DNA from: an uncultured Aquimarina sp.
Lineage (GTDB): Bacteria > Bacteroidota > Bacteroidia > Flavobacteriales > Flavobacteriaceae
Assembly: GCF_947496855.1 (NCBI RefSeq)
Contig: NZ_CANMED010000001.1
Location: forward strand, 558,001-622,000
DNA: 64,000 nt
Reading direction: 5' to 3'
Positions 1 through 8,369 of this stretch are shown one piece after another (within the stretch, counting starts at the first letter, position 1; the number at the start of each line of letters is the position of its first letter). Below the pieces are notes generated by a model that worked only from the letters and a program-made list of their open reading frames with translations, was not told where the DNA came from and searched no databases. The translations under genes and the position numbers were made by a program.

Positions 1-956
1 TTAGGTTTTAAGAATTATAGTTTGTGTTGATTGGTCTGAAAAATAGCAGTAATTATCTGATTTGGTATATTTCATATTAATTGCTATGTGCTAAAAAAAT
101 CTTTGCAATTAACTTTTGTCAACTACATTATTAATTGCAAATTTTAAAATAGAAAATTCGTGTAGCCGATTAAAGTTGGATTTAAAGAACCTATGGATTT
201 TCTTTCCATAGTTGTTTATTTATATTTTGATTAGAGTATTAGTTCAATTTACTATTTGATAAGGGAAGATATCAAACATAAATTTTTTGAATATTAATTA
301 AGATTATTGGCGATGTCTACCATTAGGTTCATTCATATAGTTTAAAAACAAAAATTGATAGTTAGCCTATAATTTTAATTATTTTCTATTACTACTGAGT
401 CGTTACTAAATTTAAGAAAATTGTAAGGTAAAAAGATAATTAGTAGATGAAATTATTCAATTAGATATCTATATAAAGTCTTAACATTTATTATCTGTAT
501 GAAAATTATCTCATCATTTACTTCTATGATAGTGTTTCATGAAGAGAATAAAAATTATAATAATTACATATTACAAGTTCAGATGTATCTTATGTTAAGA
601 AGATACTAAGAATAAAAAAAGAAAACTGAGCTTGAAAACCTCTTTTTGAAAGCAAAAAAAGTCACACTAATCATAAAATTAAGCGTATTTTTTATATTAA
701 ATATTATTTTTAACAACAATATGCAGTAAAAAGTTTAGTAAAAAGTTAAAATATTATGGATAAAATGATTAATGCATTTATTCAGTCAAGTATTTATTTA
801 ATATACTATATCTGTTATCCTGAGTCTGTCGAAGACGTTTTAAAAACTTCAACAAACTCAGTTTAACAATAACAATATAGAGATACTTTTTTCACCTCTT
901 TTATAGTCTACATTTTGTAATAAATATGATGTATGTGCAATACGAAGACCATAATC
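1..956. other. AT-rich non-coding region at window edge
   Basis: I see no credible gene in this stretch. It is very rich in A and T with stops in all frames and no tRNA- or rRNA-like structure. The only ordered element is the imperfect inverted repeat at 820-861. It lies downstream of the LPMO gene, whose stop is at 957-959 on the minus strand. Upstream context is cut by the window edge, so promoters for an unseen gene cannot be excluded. Confidence 0.6.
820..861. repeat. Imperfect inverted repeat, REP-like
   Basis: Arm 1 is CTGAGTCTGTCGAAG (820-834) and arm 2 is CTTCAACAAACTCAG (847-861). They are complementary over 15 positions apart from two G-T/C-A style differences, with a 12-nt spacer. 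This resembles the CTGAG...GAAG palindromes scattered through many flavobacterial intergenic regions (recalled knowledge). It sits about 95 bp past the stop of the minus-strand LPMO gene, so it could also help end that transcript. Only one copy was noticed in the window. Confidence 0.6.
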
Positions 957-2522
957 TTATTCATTTACAAAAACTTTGGTCATTGATTTTTCTCCAGTTA
1001 CTGATTCTAAAGTCAATAAATATAAGCCTGAAGTCACATCACTTACATCAATTGAATAGGTTGACACTTCAGAAACACGACTAGATTTAATTATTGCGCC
1101 AGTAAGGCTTACTAGTTGTACAACGGCTCCATTAAGCTTAGAAACTCCTGAAATATTGATTATAGAATTTGCAGGATTAGGGAATACTGTAAGTCCTAAT
1201 TTGTCAAAAGAATTTATCGATAGAATATTGCACACAGGTTCGGTTGGCGTTGTTGTGAAATATATTGTAAAACCTTCAGTTTTAGAAACCAGAACAAGAT
1301 TACCCTCGTCTACAGTAACGTAGTAAGACCCATCCAATCTTTCAATTTCGCTATTTACAAACGTAACTTCAGGATTTACTTCATCAAAATTATGAGGCAT
1401 TTGTGCAAAAGAAGTATAAGTACTTAGAGTTTGATAATCAAAATTATATAATCCTTTGTTATTTAAATCCCAATTGATAAAAAACTTATAAATATCACTA
1501 AAATCGGGTCCGTTATCACCAATAACATATGCATAGTTATAGGTTTCATTCAATGAAGGCAAAGGAGCTGTTCTTGGTGTATCAAAAGAACAAGAGTTTT
1601 CCTCACATTCCGTATCTGCTATTAAGTTAATTGTTTCTACAGTACCACTGCTAAACTGGCCATCACTAACAGTCAATGTTACGGTAGCACTTTCTAAGTT
1701 AGAATAAGTATGAGATACTTCAACACCTTCTGCCGTTGTTCCATCTCCAAAATCCCAAGAATAGGTCAATGGGTCTCCATTGGGATCATAAGAATCAGCC
1801 GCACTGAAACTAACATTAGGACCTCCACATCTTCCATTATCGCTTGTAAAGGCGGCAACAGGAGGTAAAGGTTCTGTAGTTACTCCAAAATCAACATCAC
1901 TGGTTGAATAAAATGCCTCTCCAGTAAGTGATCGTTGCCAAATACTATAGATCACATGTTTACCGGTTCTTTGTGGTAATACAACATCAATATTATCAGT
2001 TTCTGACGCCGGTCTTGGATCAGTTTCTACTAGCAGTTCTAGACTATCCCAAGTTAGTGGTTGATTTGGGGTCCAATCTGCTTTAGTGATATAAACTCGA
2101 TAGTACAAGGTTTCGTGAGGTGCAGAATTAGTCCAAGTTACCGTAAATGGACCAGGAGTAACTGATGTTGTTACCCAATCGTCTCTTACTTGATCTAATC
2201 CACCGTATTTGTCGGGTCGTCCGGCACTGGCTAGGTTACCATCCATAATAATATCCATATGCATTCCGTTAGCATCCATTCTGGCGACTTCATTCCAGTC
2301 ATAGAAGGCTTGTGTCCCCCAACCAATTACAGCATCTTGACAGGCAGGGGAGTCTGGGCTTTCAGGATTTTCCTGAAAACAAACCCAAACACGGCTAGGA
2401 GGGCTGGTTACTGTTCCATGAGGAGATATAGATTGTACAAAAGTTAATGATACGACTAGACAAAATAAAGTCTGCCAATATCTTCTTTTTACATGTTGGT
2501 TTTTTAGAGTTTTTCTTTTCAT
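957..2522 (-). CDS. AA10 lytic polysaccharide monooxygenase with PKD and T9SS domains
   Basis: A secreted copper enzyme expected to cleave crystalline chitin (or cellulose) oxidatively. After a signal peptide (about residues 15-34) the mature protein would start at His35 (HGTVTSPPSR), the first ligand of the copper histidine brace. The second His is in SAPHETLYYRVYITKADW, and the axial Phe motif is in GEAFYSTSDVDF. This fits the chitin-type AA10 (CBP21-like) family. A PKD domain follows at about 220-300 (DPNGDPLTYSWDFGDGT), then an unassigned segment, and a type IX secretion sorting domain at the C-terminus (LTVFPNPANSIINISG to the end). The residue before His35 is Pro, unusual for signal peptidase I, although cleavage there is needed to expose the amino terminus. 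It stands alone, transcribed away from the B12 cluster. Confidence 0.93.
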   Translation of the reverse strand: MKRKTLKNQHVKRRYWQTLFCLVVSLTFVQSISPHGTVTSPPSRVWVCFQENPESPDSPACQDAVIGWGTQAFYDWNEVARMDANGMHMDIIMDGNLASAGRPDKYGGLDQVRDDWVTTSVTPGPFTVTWTNSAPHETLYYRVYITKADWTPNQPLTWDSLELLVETDPRPASETDNIDVVLPQRTGKHVIYSIWQRSLTGEAFYSTSDVDFGVTTEPLPPVAAFTSDNGRCGGPNVSFSAADSYDPNGDPLTYSWDFGDGTTAEGVEVSHTYSNLESATVTLTVSDGQFSSGTVETINLIADTECEENSCSFDTPRTAPLPSLNETYNYAYVIGDNGPDFSDIYKFFINWDLNNKGLYNFDYQTLSTYTSFAQMPHNFDEVNPEVTFVNSEIERLDGSYYVTVDEGNLVLVSKTEGFTIYFTTTPTEPVCNILSINSFDKLGLTVFPNPANSIINISGVSKLNGAVVQLVSLTGAIIKSSRVSEVSTYSIDVSDVTSGLYLLTLESVTGEKSMTKVFVNE

Positions 2523-3215
2523 GACGTGATAATTTGTGTTTTACAATAATATTGCTATAATCTAACTAGCGATAATGTTTTCGTAACTTCAATTTTATCA
2601 ATTTATTGTGAAGAAGAGCTGAATGAATTGACGAAATAGACTAAAATGTCGCAAATAAAAAATATTATGTGAAATCAAAACATCTATAATTTGCCATACT
2701 TTTATTAATGCTAAGTTTATTTTAACAGTTTCCTAATAAAGTGCATGTTTTTTTTGTAATAAGATATTAATGTAACTTATAGTGAATTTTATAAATCAAT
2801 ACAGGAAGTTTAAAAGGGATATCTAATGCATGAGAAATTATAGTAAATACGTATTCTGTACTCCATCTTGATTATAAATTTTATTTTTTAAGATTAAATT
2901 AGAGCTACTTCGCTTTTATATCTTTGTATTTCGTTCTTTTAATGGGTATATGTTCTCCATTTTTTAGTTCCGTCGTGTACTTGCTTCTAGATTCTATTAT
3001 AATTTATTTTATATCAGATACTTTAACCAGATAAATCCAATTCATTAAATATAAATTAAAACATCTATGGTAAGGTTTTCATACTTCATAGTTTATCAAA
3101 ATATGTATCAATTTTCTTAATGTAGAACATACTATCAATGTTCTTGATTTTAGTGTTATTTTTGAAAACTTAAATTAGAAATATTTAATTGTTGAAGAGT
3201 CTAGATATAACAAAA
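2523..3215. other. Intergenic region between divergent LPMO and cobQ
   Basis: About 690 bases without a supported gene. It must hold the promoters of the minus-strand LPMO gene and the plus-strand cobQ block. I looked for a second cobalamin riboswitch here and did not find the B12 box or the conserved stem sequences. No repeat or clear operator was seen. Confidence 0.55.
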
Positions 3216-4667
3216 ATGCGTCCAGTAATGATAGTAGGTACCAATTCAGATGTTGGTAAAAGCTGGGTCGTTACCGGAATTTGTCGTTGGCTAAAAAACA
3301 GAAGCTATGATCCTGCTCCTTTTAAATCTCAAAACATGTCTTTAAATAGCTTTGTTACAAAAGACGGTAAGGAAATAGGAAGAGCTCAAGCTGTTCAGGC
3401 AGAAGCTTGTAAATTATTATGCCAAGTTGAAATGAATCCTATACTATTAAAACCTTCGGGAGAAACGAAATCTCAAGTCGTGTTAAACGGTGTACCTATA
3501 GGAAGTCAAACTGCGAAAGATTATTTTTTAGGCAATAATAAAAAGCAATTATTCGAAGAAGCAAAAAAGGCATTTAATACATTAAGCAAAAAATACAATC
3601 CGATTGTAATGGAAGGCGCTGGAAGTATTAGCGAACTTAATTTAAAACATCGCGATATTGTAAATATGCGTATGGCTGAAGCTGCTAATGCTTGTGTATA
3701 TTTAATTGCAGATATTGATAAAGGCGGAGTTTTTGGAAGTGTTTATGGTACAATTGCATTATTAGAGGATTGGGAGAAAAAACTACTTAAAGGTATTATC
3801 ATTAATAAGTTTAGAGGGGATCCCGCTCTCTTTAATTCTGGAATTAAAAAATTGGAAGAAATTACTGGTTATCCTGTGTTGGGAGTGCTACCATATGCAA
3901 AAGATATTATTATAGAAGAAGAAGATTCTCTAGCATTAGAAAAAAGAAATACAAAATCAGTTAAAGATAAATTAAACGTTGCTGTTATTCAATTGCACTA
4001 TATTTCTAACTATACCGATTTTCAACCTTTAGAACAAAATGAAAATATCCAATTGTATTTTACGAGAAACCTTTCAGAAATAAATAAAGCTGATGTTATT
4101 ATTTTACCAGGAACAAAAAACACATTAATTGATTATAAAGCTTTGGAAGAAGAGGGGATTGCAGCACTTATTAAAGAACGCTATCAAGACACTCCCATTA
4201 TTGGTATTTGTGGGGGATATCAAATGATGGGTAAAACTATAGCTGATCCTCATAAGGTAGAAAGTAATTTGAAAACAATAAAAGGTTTAGGACTGTTTGA
4301 TATTGATACGGTCTTAACTGAAACCAAAAAAACCGTTCAGCAAGAATTTCAATTTAAAGATAGTAAACATATTTGTTCTGGCTACGAAATACATATGGGG
4401 GAAACTAAAGTACCTAAGGGCAGACATCTAAATACCATAAATACTACTCCTGAAGGCTATTTTGATGGTAAACGAAGTTGGGGCACTTATTTTCATGGCA
4501 TTTTTGATAACAGCATTGTTGTAGACGAATTGTTAGAATTAAAATATGGTAAAAGCGAAGTGTTAAGTCATAAGAAATTTAAAGAAGATAACTACGAAAA
4601 ACTAGCTAAATTAATAGATGAACATCTAGACATGAGTAAAATACTTAAGGATATAAGCGTATGTTAA
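3216..4667 (+). CDS. cobQ: Cobyric acid synthase CobQ
   Basis: ATP- and glutamine-dependent amidation of the b, d, e and g side chains of adenosylcobyrinic acid a,c-diamide to cobyric acid, in the cytoplasm. The N-terminal half is a dethiobiotin-synthetase-like ATPase (P-loop GTNSDVGKSW near the start). The C-terminal half is a class I glutamine amidotransferase with nucleophile Cys in GICGGYQMMGK and a late HGIFDN His. I prefer the ATG at 3216 (MRPVMIVGTNSDVGKS) because family members start right before the P-loop; an in-frame TTG at 3189 would add nine residues. It is the first gene of the block upstream of the riboswitch and overlaps the next gene by 7 bp, suggesting coupled translation. 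Confidence 0.95.
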   Translation: MRPVMIVGTNSDVGKSWVVTGICRWLKNRSYDPAPFKSQNMSLNSFVTKDGKEIGRAQAVQAEACKLLCQVEMNPILLKPSGETKSQVVLNGVPIGSQTAKDYFLGNNKKQLFEEAKKAFNTLSKKYNPIVMEGAGSISELNLKHRDIVNMRMAEAANACVYLIADIDKGGVFGSVYGTIALLEDWEKKLLKGIIINKFRGDPALFNSGIKKLEEITGYPVLGVLPYAKDIIIEEEDSLALEKRNTKSVKDKLNVAVIQLHYISNYTDFQPLEQNENIQLYFTRNLSEINKADVIILPGTKNTLIDYKALEEEGIAALIKERYQDTPIIGICGGYQMMGKTIADPHKVESNLKTIKGLGLFDIDTVLTETKKTVQQEFQFKDSKHICSGYEIHMGETKVPKGRHLNTINTTPEGYFDGKRSWGTYFHGIFDNSIVVDELLELKYGKSEVLSHKKFKEDNYEKLAKLIDEHLDMSKILKDISVC

Positions 4668-5674
4668 AAGGGCATGGAGACGATCTATACCGATATAATT
4701 CTCAAATAGATTATAATTTTAGCTCTAACGTTTATTACAAAGGCTGTAAAAAGCTTCTATTGGAAGCAATAAGTAACGCGATTCAAACCATTGAAAATTA
4801 CCCTTCCCCAATAGCTCGCGAGTTAAATGTATTGGCAGCTGATAAATTTAATTTAAACTCCAATCAGTTTTTATTTACTAATGGAGCTGTTGAGGCGTTT
4901 TACTTAATTGCTCAATTGTATAAAAATAAAAGGGCTACAATTACAAGCCCTACGTTTTCAGAATATGAAGATGCCTGTAAGATTAATCAATTAGAATGCT
5001 GCTTTGCCGATAGAGAGGCTATTGAATTTACTAATTTTGATAGTGAGTTAGTTTTTATATGTAATCCAAATAATCCTGATGGTAAGATTTTAGAGCTTGA
5101 TAAAATTCAGCGATTATTATCTACACACCCTCAAACACATTTTATTATAGATGAAGCTTACATAGAATTTTCTAATCAAGTAGAAACAGCAGTACCCTTA
5201 ATAAATTTGTATACAAACCTTACTATAGTGCGCTCACTTACTAAGACATTTGCAATACCAGGTTTACGATTAGGGTATATCATCTCGAATTCTAATTTTA
5301 TAAAAGAAGTGTTAACCTATAAAATGCCATGGAGTGTTAATAGTTTAGCAATAAAAGGAGGCCAATTTATTTTTGAGAATTATGAGAAACTAGCTTTTGA
5401 TGCAGAAGCTCTTTTTAATGAAACAGAACAATTTAAACAACAGCTCAAAAAAATAGAGTGGCTAGAAATTATACCGGGAACAACTTCCTATTTCTTAGTA
5501 AAATTAAAAAATAGAAAAGCATCAAGTTTAAAGAATTATCTCATTGAAAAACACCAGATATTAATACGAGATGCTACTAATTTTACAGGGTTACAAGGAG
5601 AGTATATTCGTTTAGCGGTTCAATCACAAACAGCAAATAATAAATTAATTAAGGCGCTTAAAGAGTGGAATTAA
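4661..5674 (+). CDS. cobD: Threonine-phosphate decarboxylase CobD-like (PLP)
   Basis: A fold-type I aminotransferase-family protein of 337 residues, likely making (R)-1-amino-2-propanol phosphate from L-threonine phosphate for the nucleotide loop of B12. It starts MLKGHGDDLYRY, as CobD/CobC proteins do. It has the PLP-lysine motif VRSLTKTFAIPGLRLGYI, the cofactor Asp region FIIDEAYIEF, and a C-terminal Arg motif EYIRLAVQ. Sequence alone does not separate it fully from histidinol-phosphate aminotransferases, but its position between cobQ and cbiB settles the role. It overlaps cobQ by 7 bp and cbiB by 10 bp. Confidence 0.92.
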   Translation: MLKGHGDDLYRYNSQIDYNFSSNVYYKGCKKLLLEAISNAIQTIENYPSPIARELNVLAADKFNLNSNQFLFTNGAVEAFYLIAQLYKNKRATITSPTFSEYEDACKINQLECCFADREAIEFTNFDSELVFICNPNNPDGKILELDKIQRLLSTHPQTHFIIDEAYIEFSNQVETAVPLINLYTNLTIVRSLTKTFAIPGLRLGYIISNSNFIKEVLTYKMPWSVNSLAIKGGQFIFENYEKLAFDAEALFNETEQFKQQLKKIEWLEIIPGTTSYFLVKLKNRKASSLKNYLIEKHQILIRDATNFTGLQGEYIRLAVQSQTANNKLIKALKEWN

Positions 5675-6603
5675 ATACTATTTACATATTAATAGCTGCC
5701 TTTTTAATCGATTTAATTATTGGAGACCCTAGAAGTATCCCTCATTTAATAGTTGGTTATGGGTATTTAATTGCTTTTGGTGAAAAAAAGTGGAATCATC
5801 CCAAATTTCAATTTTTAAAAGGCGTATTGCTTACCATTAGTTTGGTTATAGCTGCTTTTAGCATTCCTTATTTTGCCATTAACTATTGTAATAAAAATGA
5901 TTGGGTTATAATAAAACTAATCCTCTCTACGATATTATTATTCTATTGTTTAGCAAATAAGACATTAGTAACAGAAGGAAAATCGGTATTTAAAATTTTG
6001 AAAAACAAAGGATTAGAAGAAGGGAGAAAGCGGTTATCATGGATTGTAGGTAGAGATACTACAAATCTAAATGCCCAACAAATACGAATTGCTACCTTGG
6101 AAACCATGTCCGAAAATTTAAGTGATGGTGTTATTGCTCCTTTGTTTTATTTTGCTTGTTTAGGAGTGCCAGGAGCTATGGCTTATAAAATGATTAATAC
6201 ATTAGATTCTATGGTAGGTTATCGTAATGAAAAATATGAATTCTTTGGTAAATTCGCTGCTAACCTAGATGATGTCGTTAATTTTATTCCTTCAAGAATA
6301 ACAGCATTGCTAATGTTACTAGTTACTTTTAAATTAAAAGGGATTTCTTTTGTTTTCTATGAAGGAAAAAAACATTCAAGCCCCAATGCGGGTTACCCGG
6401 AAGCAGCTTTAGCCTATATTTTATCTTGTAAATTTGGAGGGCCAAATTTTTATAAAGGAAAATTACTTGACAAACCATTTATAGGAACAAATGATCGATT
6501 AATACGTCATGAAGAGATTTTTAAAGTAGCTAGAATTAATTATCGTACGAGTTTCTTAGCAGTTATTATAATTCTTCTAATCATTTATTGGTTGCAATGC
6601 TAA
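5665..6603 (+). CDS. cbiB: Adenosylcobinamide-phosphate synthase CbiB
   Basis: An integral membrane protein that joins cobyric acid to aminopropanol phosphate. The family signature is clear: the early FLIDLIIGDPRSIPHLIVGYG segment, SENLSDGVIAPLFYF, a GVPGAMAYKMINTLDSMVGY loop, and hydrophobic segments at both ends. Start is GTG at 5665, inside the end of cobD (10-bp overlap). The last codons overlap the next gene in ATGCTAA. The usual name clash applies: this is CbiB in the Salmonella scheme and CobD in the Pseudomonas scheme. Confidence 0.94.
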   Translation: MELNTIYILIAAFLIDLIIGDPRSIPHLIVGYGYLIAFGEKKWNHPKFQFLKGVLLTISLVIAAFSIPYFAINYCNKNDWVIIKLILSTILLFYCLANKTLVTEGKSVFKILKNKGLEEGRKRLSWIVGRDTTNLNAQQIRIATLETMSENLSDGVIAPLFYFACLGVPGAMAYKMINTLDSMVGYRNEKYEFFGKFAANLDDVVNFIPSRITALLMLLVTFKLKGISFVFYEGKKHSSPNAGYPEAALAYILSCKFGGPNFYKGKLLDKPFIGTNDRLIRHEEIFKVARINYRTSFLAVIIILLIIYWLQC

Positions 6604-7142
6604 AAAAGTATATTATAACAGGAGCTCCAGGTACAGGGAAATCAACTTTAATTGACGCTTTGGAACATCAGGGAATTCCTTGTTTAAAAGAAATGTCTAG
6701 AAAAGTTATAATAAACGAACAGAATACCGGTAATGATGGTATGCCTTGGGAAAATATAAACCGCTTTACATATTTAGTTTTCGAAGAAACTAAAGCAGCT
6801 TTATTGAATGAAAATGAAAGTGTGTTTTGCGATCGTAGCTTAGTTGATAACTTAGCATATTTAAGACATTATAATAAAACTATTCCAGATTATTTGAAAC
6901 AGTTTGACTACACAAAATATTACCACAAAACTGTTTTTATAGCTCTACCTTGGGAATCTATTTATAAAACAGATCTACAACGCCCAGAAGGTTTTAATGT
7001 TCAACTTGCATTATCAAAGCAGTTGGTAGAAACCTATTTTAAGAAGAATTTTGATTTAGTGTATTTGCCTTTTTCAACTGTAAAAGAGAGAGTTAGATTT
7101 ATTTTGAATGAATTAAAAAATAAAAACAATAGTAGTTCATAA
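6597..7142 (+). CDS. AAA_28-type P-loop ATPase/kinase in B12 block
   Basis: A small protein (182 residues) with a Walker A motif at its start (IITGAPGTGKSTLIDAL), a conserved EMSRKVI-EQ segment, PWENINRFTYLVFEE, and FCDRSLVDNLAYL. It looks like the AAA_28 / NadR-kinase-like group of small nucleotide kinases. The ATG at 6597 overlaps the cbiB stop (ATGCTAA); an in-frame TTG at 6588 is less likely. No standard B12 step is assigned to this family. It could be a kinase standing in for a missing nucleotide-loop activity such as CobU, but that is only inferred from its neighbours. It ends the first block, about 40 bp before the riboswitch. Confidence 0.75.
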   Translation: MLKKYIITGAPGTGKSTLIDALEHQGIPCLKEMSRKVIINEQNTGNDGMPWENINRFTYLVFEETKAALLNENESVFCDRSLVDNLAYLRHYNKTIPDYLKQFDYTKYYHKTVFIALPWESIYKTDLQRPEGFNVQLALSKQLVETYFKKNFDLVYLPFSTVKERVRFILNELKNKNNSSS

Positions 7143-7183
7143 CTTCTTCTAATATTCTAGAAATTATTGTATAACTTCGCAAT

Positions 7184-7360
7184 GCTTTTGGTTTCTATTT
7201 CCATAATAATGAAAATAGAATTAAAAGGGAATCTCGTGTAAATCGAGAACTGTTCCCGCAGCTGTAAGCTCTTTATAGCTTTTAACATAAAGCCACTGCT
7301 AAGTAAATTAGTGGGAAGGCGTTAAAAGTTGGAGTAAGTCAGAAGACCTGCCATATGCAA
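7184..7360 (+). promoter_or_regulatory. Cobalamin (B12) riboswitch
   Basis: All landmarks of the adenosylcobalamin riboswitch are present in order: GGGAATCTCGTGTAAATCGA (from 7228), GAACTGTTCCCGCAGCTGTA (to about 7266), GCCACTG (7292 region), GGGAAGGC (7313-7320), and the B12 box AGTCAGAAGACCTGCC (7337-7352). It is in the leader of the ferredoxin gene at 7548 and thus should control the fifteen-gene block up to cobN. When B12 is plentiful the RNA should shut down expression. The cobQ-cobD-cbiB-ATPase block lies upstream and is not under this element. Family membership is directly visible; the exact expression platform is not. Confidence 0.97.
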
Positions 7361-7393
7361 ATAAACTAAGCTTTCGGGATAAAAGTTGGAGTA
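7323..7393 (+). repeat. 14-bp direct repeat in riboswitch leader
   Basis: TAAAAGTTGGAGTA occurs exactly at 7323-7336, just before the B12 box, and again at 7380-7393, just after the aptamer. The copies are 57 bp apart. They may compete for the same partner strand during ligand switching, or be a chance duplication. This is a sequence observation; the role is inferred. Confidence 0.6.
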
Positions 7394-7427
7394 TATCTAA
7401 GCCTATTCTTAACAGTAGGCCTTGTTG

Positions 7428-7451
7428 CTCTTTTTTGTTCCTAAAAAAGAG
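7428..7451 (+). other. Perfect hairpin downstream of riboswitch
   Basis: CTCTTTTTT (7428-7436) pairs with AAAAAAGAG (7443-7451) around a 6-nt loop. It lies about 100 bp before the ferredoxin gene. It lacks a T-run directly after the stem, so it is not a classic intrinsic terminator, but an A/T-rich stem here could be part of the expression platform together with the GCCTA/TAGGC pair at 7401-7420. Confidence 0.4.
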
Positions 7452-7547
7452 ATAATTACAATTTTTTACGGCTTTTAAATGGAGTAACACTCATTTTGTA
7501 ATAGCTCATAATATCTCTAATAAAGCATTTAATTATTAGATATACTG

Positions 7548-8369
7548 ATGGGAAAAAATATTGCGAAAACCAAAATGAATATCCTTTTTTGTGATGGGGG
7601 CTCTTGTAGAAAAGCGGGAAGCGAACCTGTTATAAGGGAAGCACGTGCTTATCTAAGAAACAATGGTCTTTGGGATAAAACCCATACTATAAAAACAAGA
7701 TGTAACGGCCGTTGTGAAGATGCACCAACTTGTATTGTACAAAAAGGTAATTATTGGTATAAGAAACTAACAGCAAATACTATTATTCCTGTATTAAAGT
7801 CACATCTTATTCATAATAAACCAATAGAAGATCATTTAATCTATCAAGACGGTTGGGAATCGTTACTCTCTGATGATGAGCGACCAGAAATAACACCTAA
7901 ACCGTTTCAATACAAAATTGATGATCAATTAGAGCGATGTATGCTTACCAAGGGATTTAGCTCAGATCAATACTTATATCCACTATTTTTATTTCTTAAA
8001 ACGGTTAATGAAAATATATCTTTAGTATTAGCAAACGGAGAGCGCTATTTTTTTTCGGAACTTCAAGATATAGAGTACACATCAACTTATACAGTAACGC
8101 TTCACTTTAAAGACAATAGAGTAATACACTTGATTATAGGAAGCGTTTCAAAAGAGGAGCCTTTGGAAGCCATTCAGAAAAAAATAACAAGTACAGAGTA
8201 TTTTATTTTAGAAGAAACAAATCTAAGAGGCATTCGGTTTAAAGATAAGCTTACGCGATTATGCGGCATGGTTTATATCCCAGAAACAGCTACTAAAACT
8301 TGGGAATACTGTTTAAATATTCAATTAAAAGGAGCAACTGTTAACGAAAAGGAATATTTTAATGCATAG
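7548..8369 (+). CDS. 2Fe-2S thioredoxin-like ferredoxin with unknown C-terminal domain
   Basis: The first gene after the riboswitch (273 residues). Residues 10-90 are a (2Fe-2S) thioredoxin-like ferredoxin with likely ligands Cys15, Cys20, Cys52 and Cys56 (CDGGSC ... CNGRC) and an extra Cys62. The second half, from about residue 120, has no motif I recognise; it contains a PLFLFLKTVNENISL segment and strand-like stretches. The likely role is electron supply to corrin ring reduction, cobalt reduction before adenosylation, or a chelatase. An alternative start is ATG at 7575 (MNILFCDGGSC), which would trim nine residues. It overlaps the next gene by 8 bp. Confidence 0.8.
   Translation: MGKNIAKTKMNILFCDGGSCRKAGSEPVIREARAYLRNNGLWDKTHTIKTRCNGRCEDAPTCIVQKGNYWYKKLTANTIIPVLKSHLIHNKPIEDHLIYQDGWESLLSDDERPEITPKPFQYKIDDQLERCMLTKGFSSDQYLYPLFLFLKTVNENISLVLANGERYFFSELQDIEYTSTYTVTLHFKDNRVIHLIIGSVSKEEPLEAIQKKITSTEYFILEETNLRGIRFKDKLTRLCGMVYIPETATKTWEYCLNIQLKGATVNEKEYFNA

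Noticed and set aside
2523-3215. A second cobalamin riboswitch before cobQ
   Set aside because: No B12 box or conserved stem sequence could be found.
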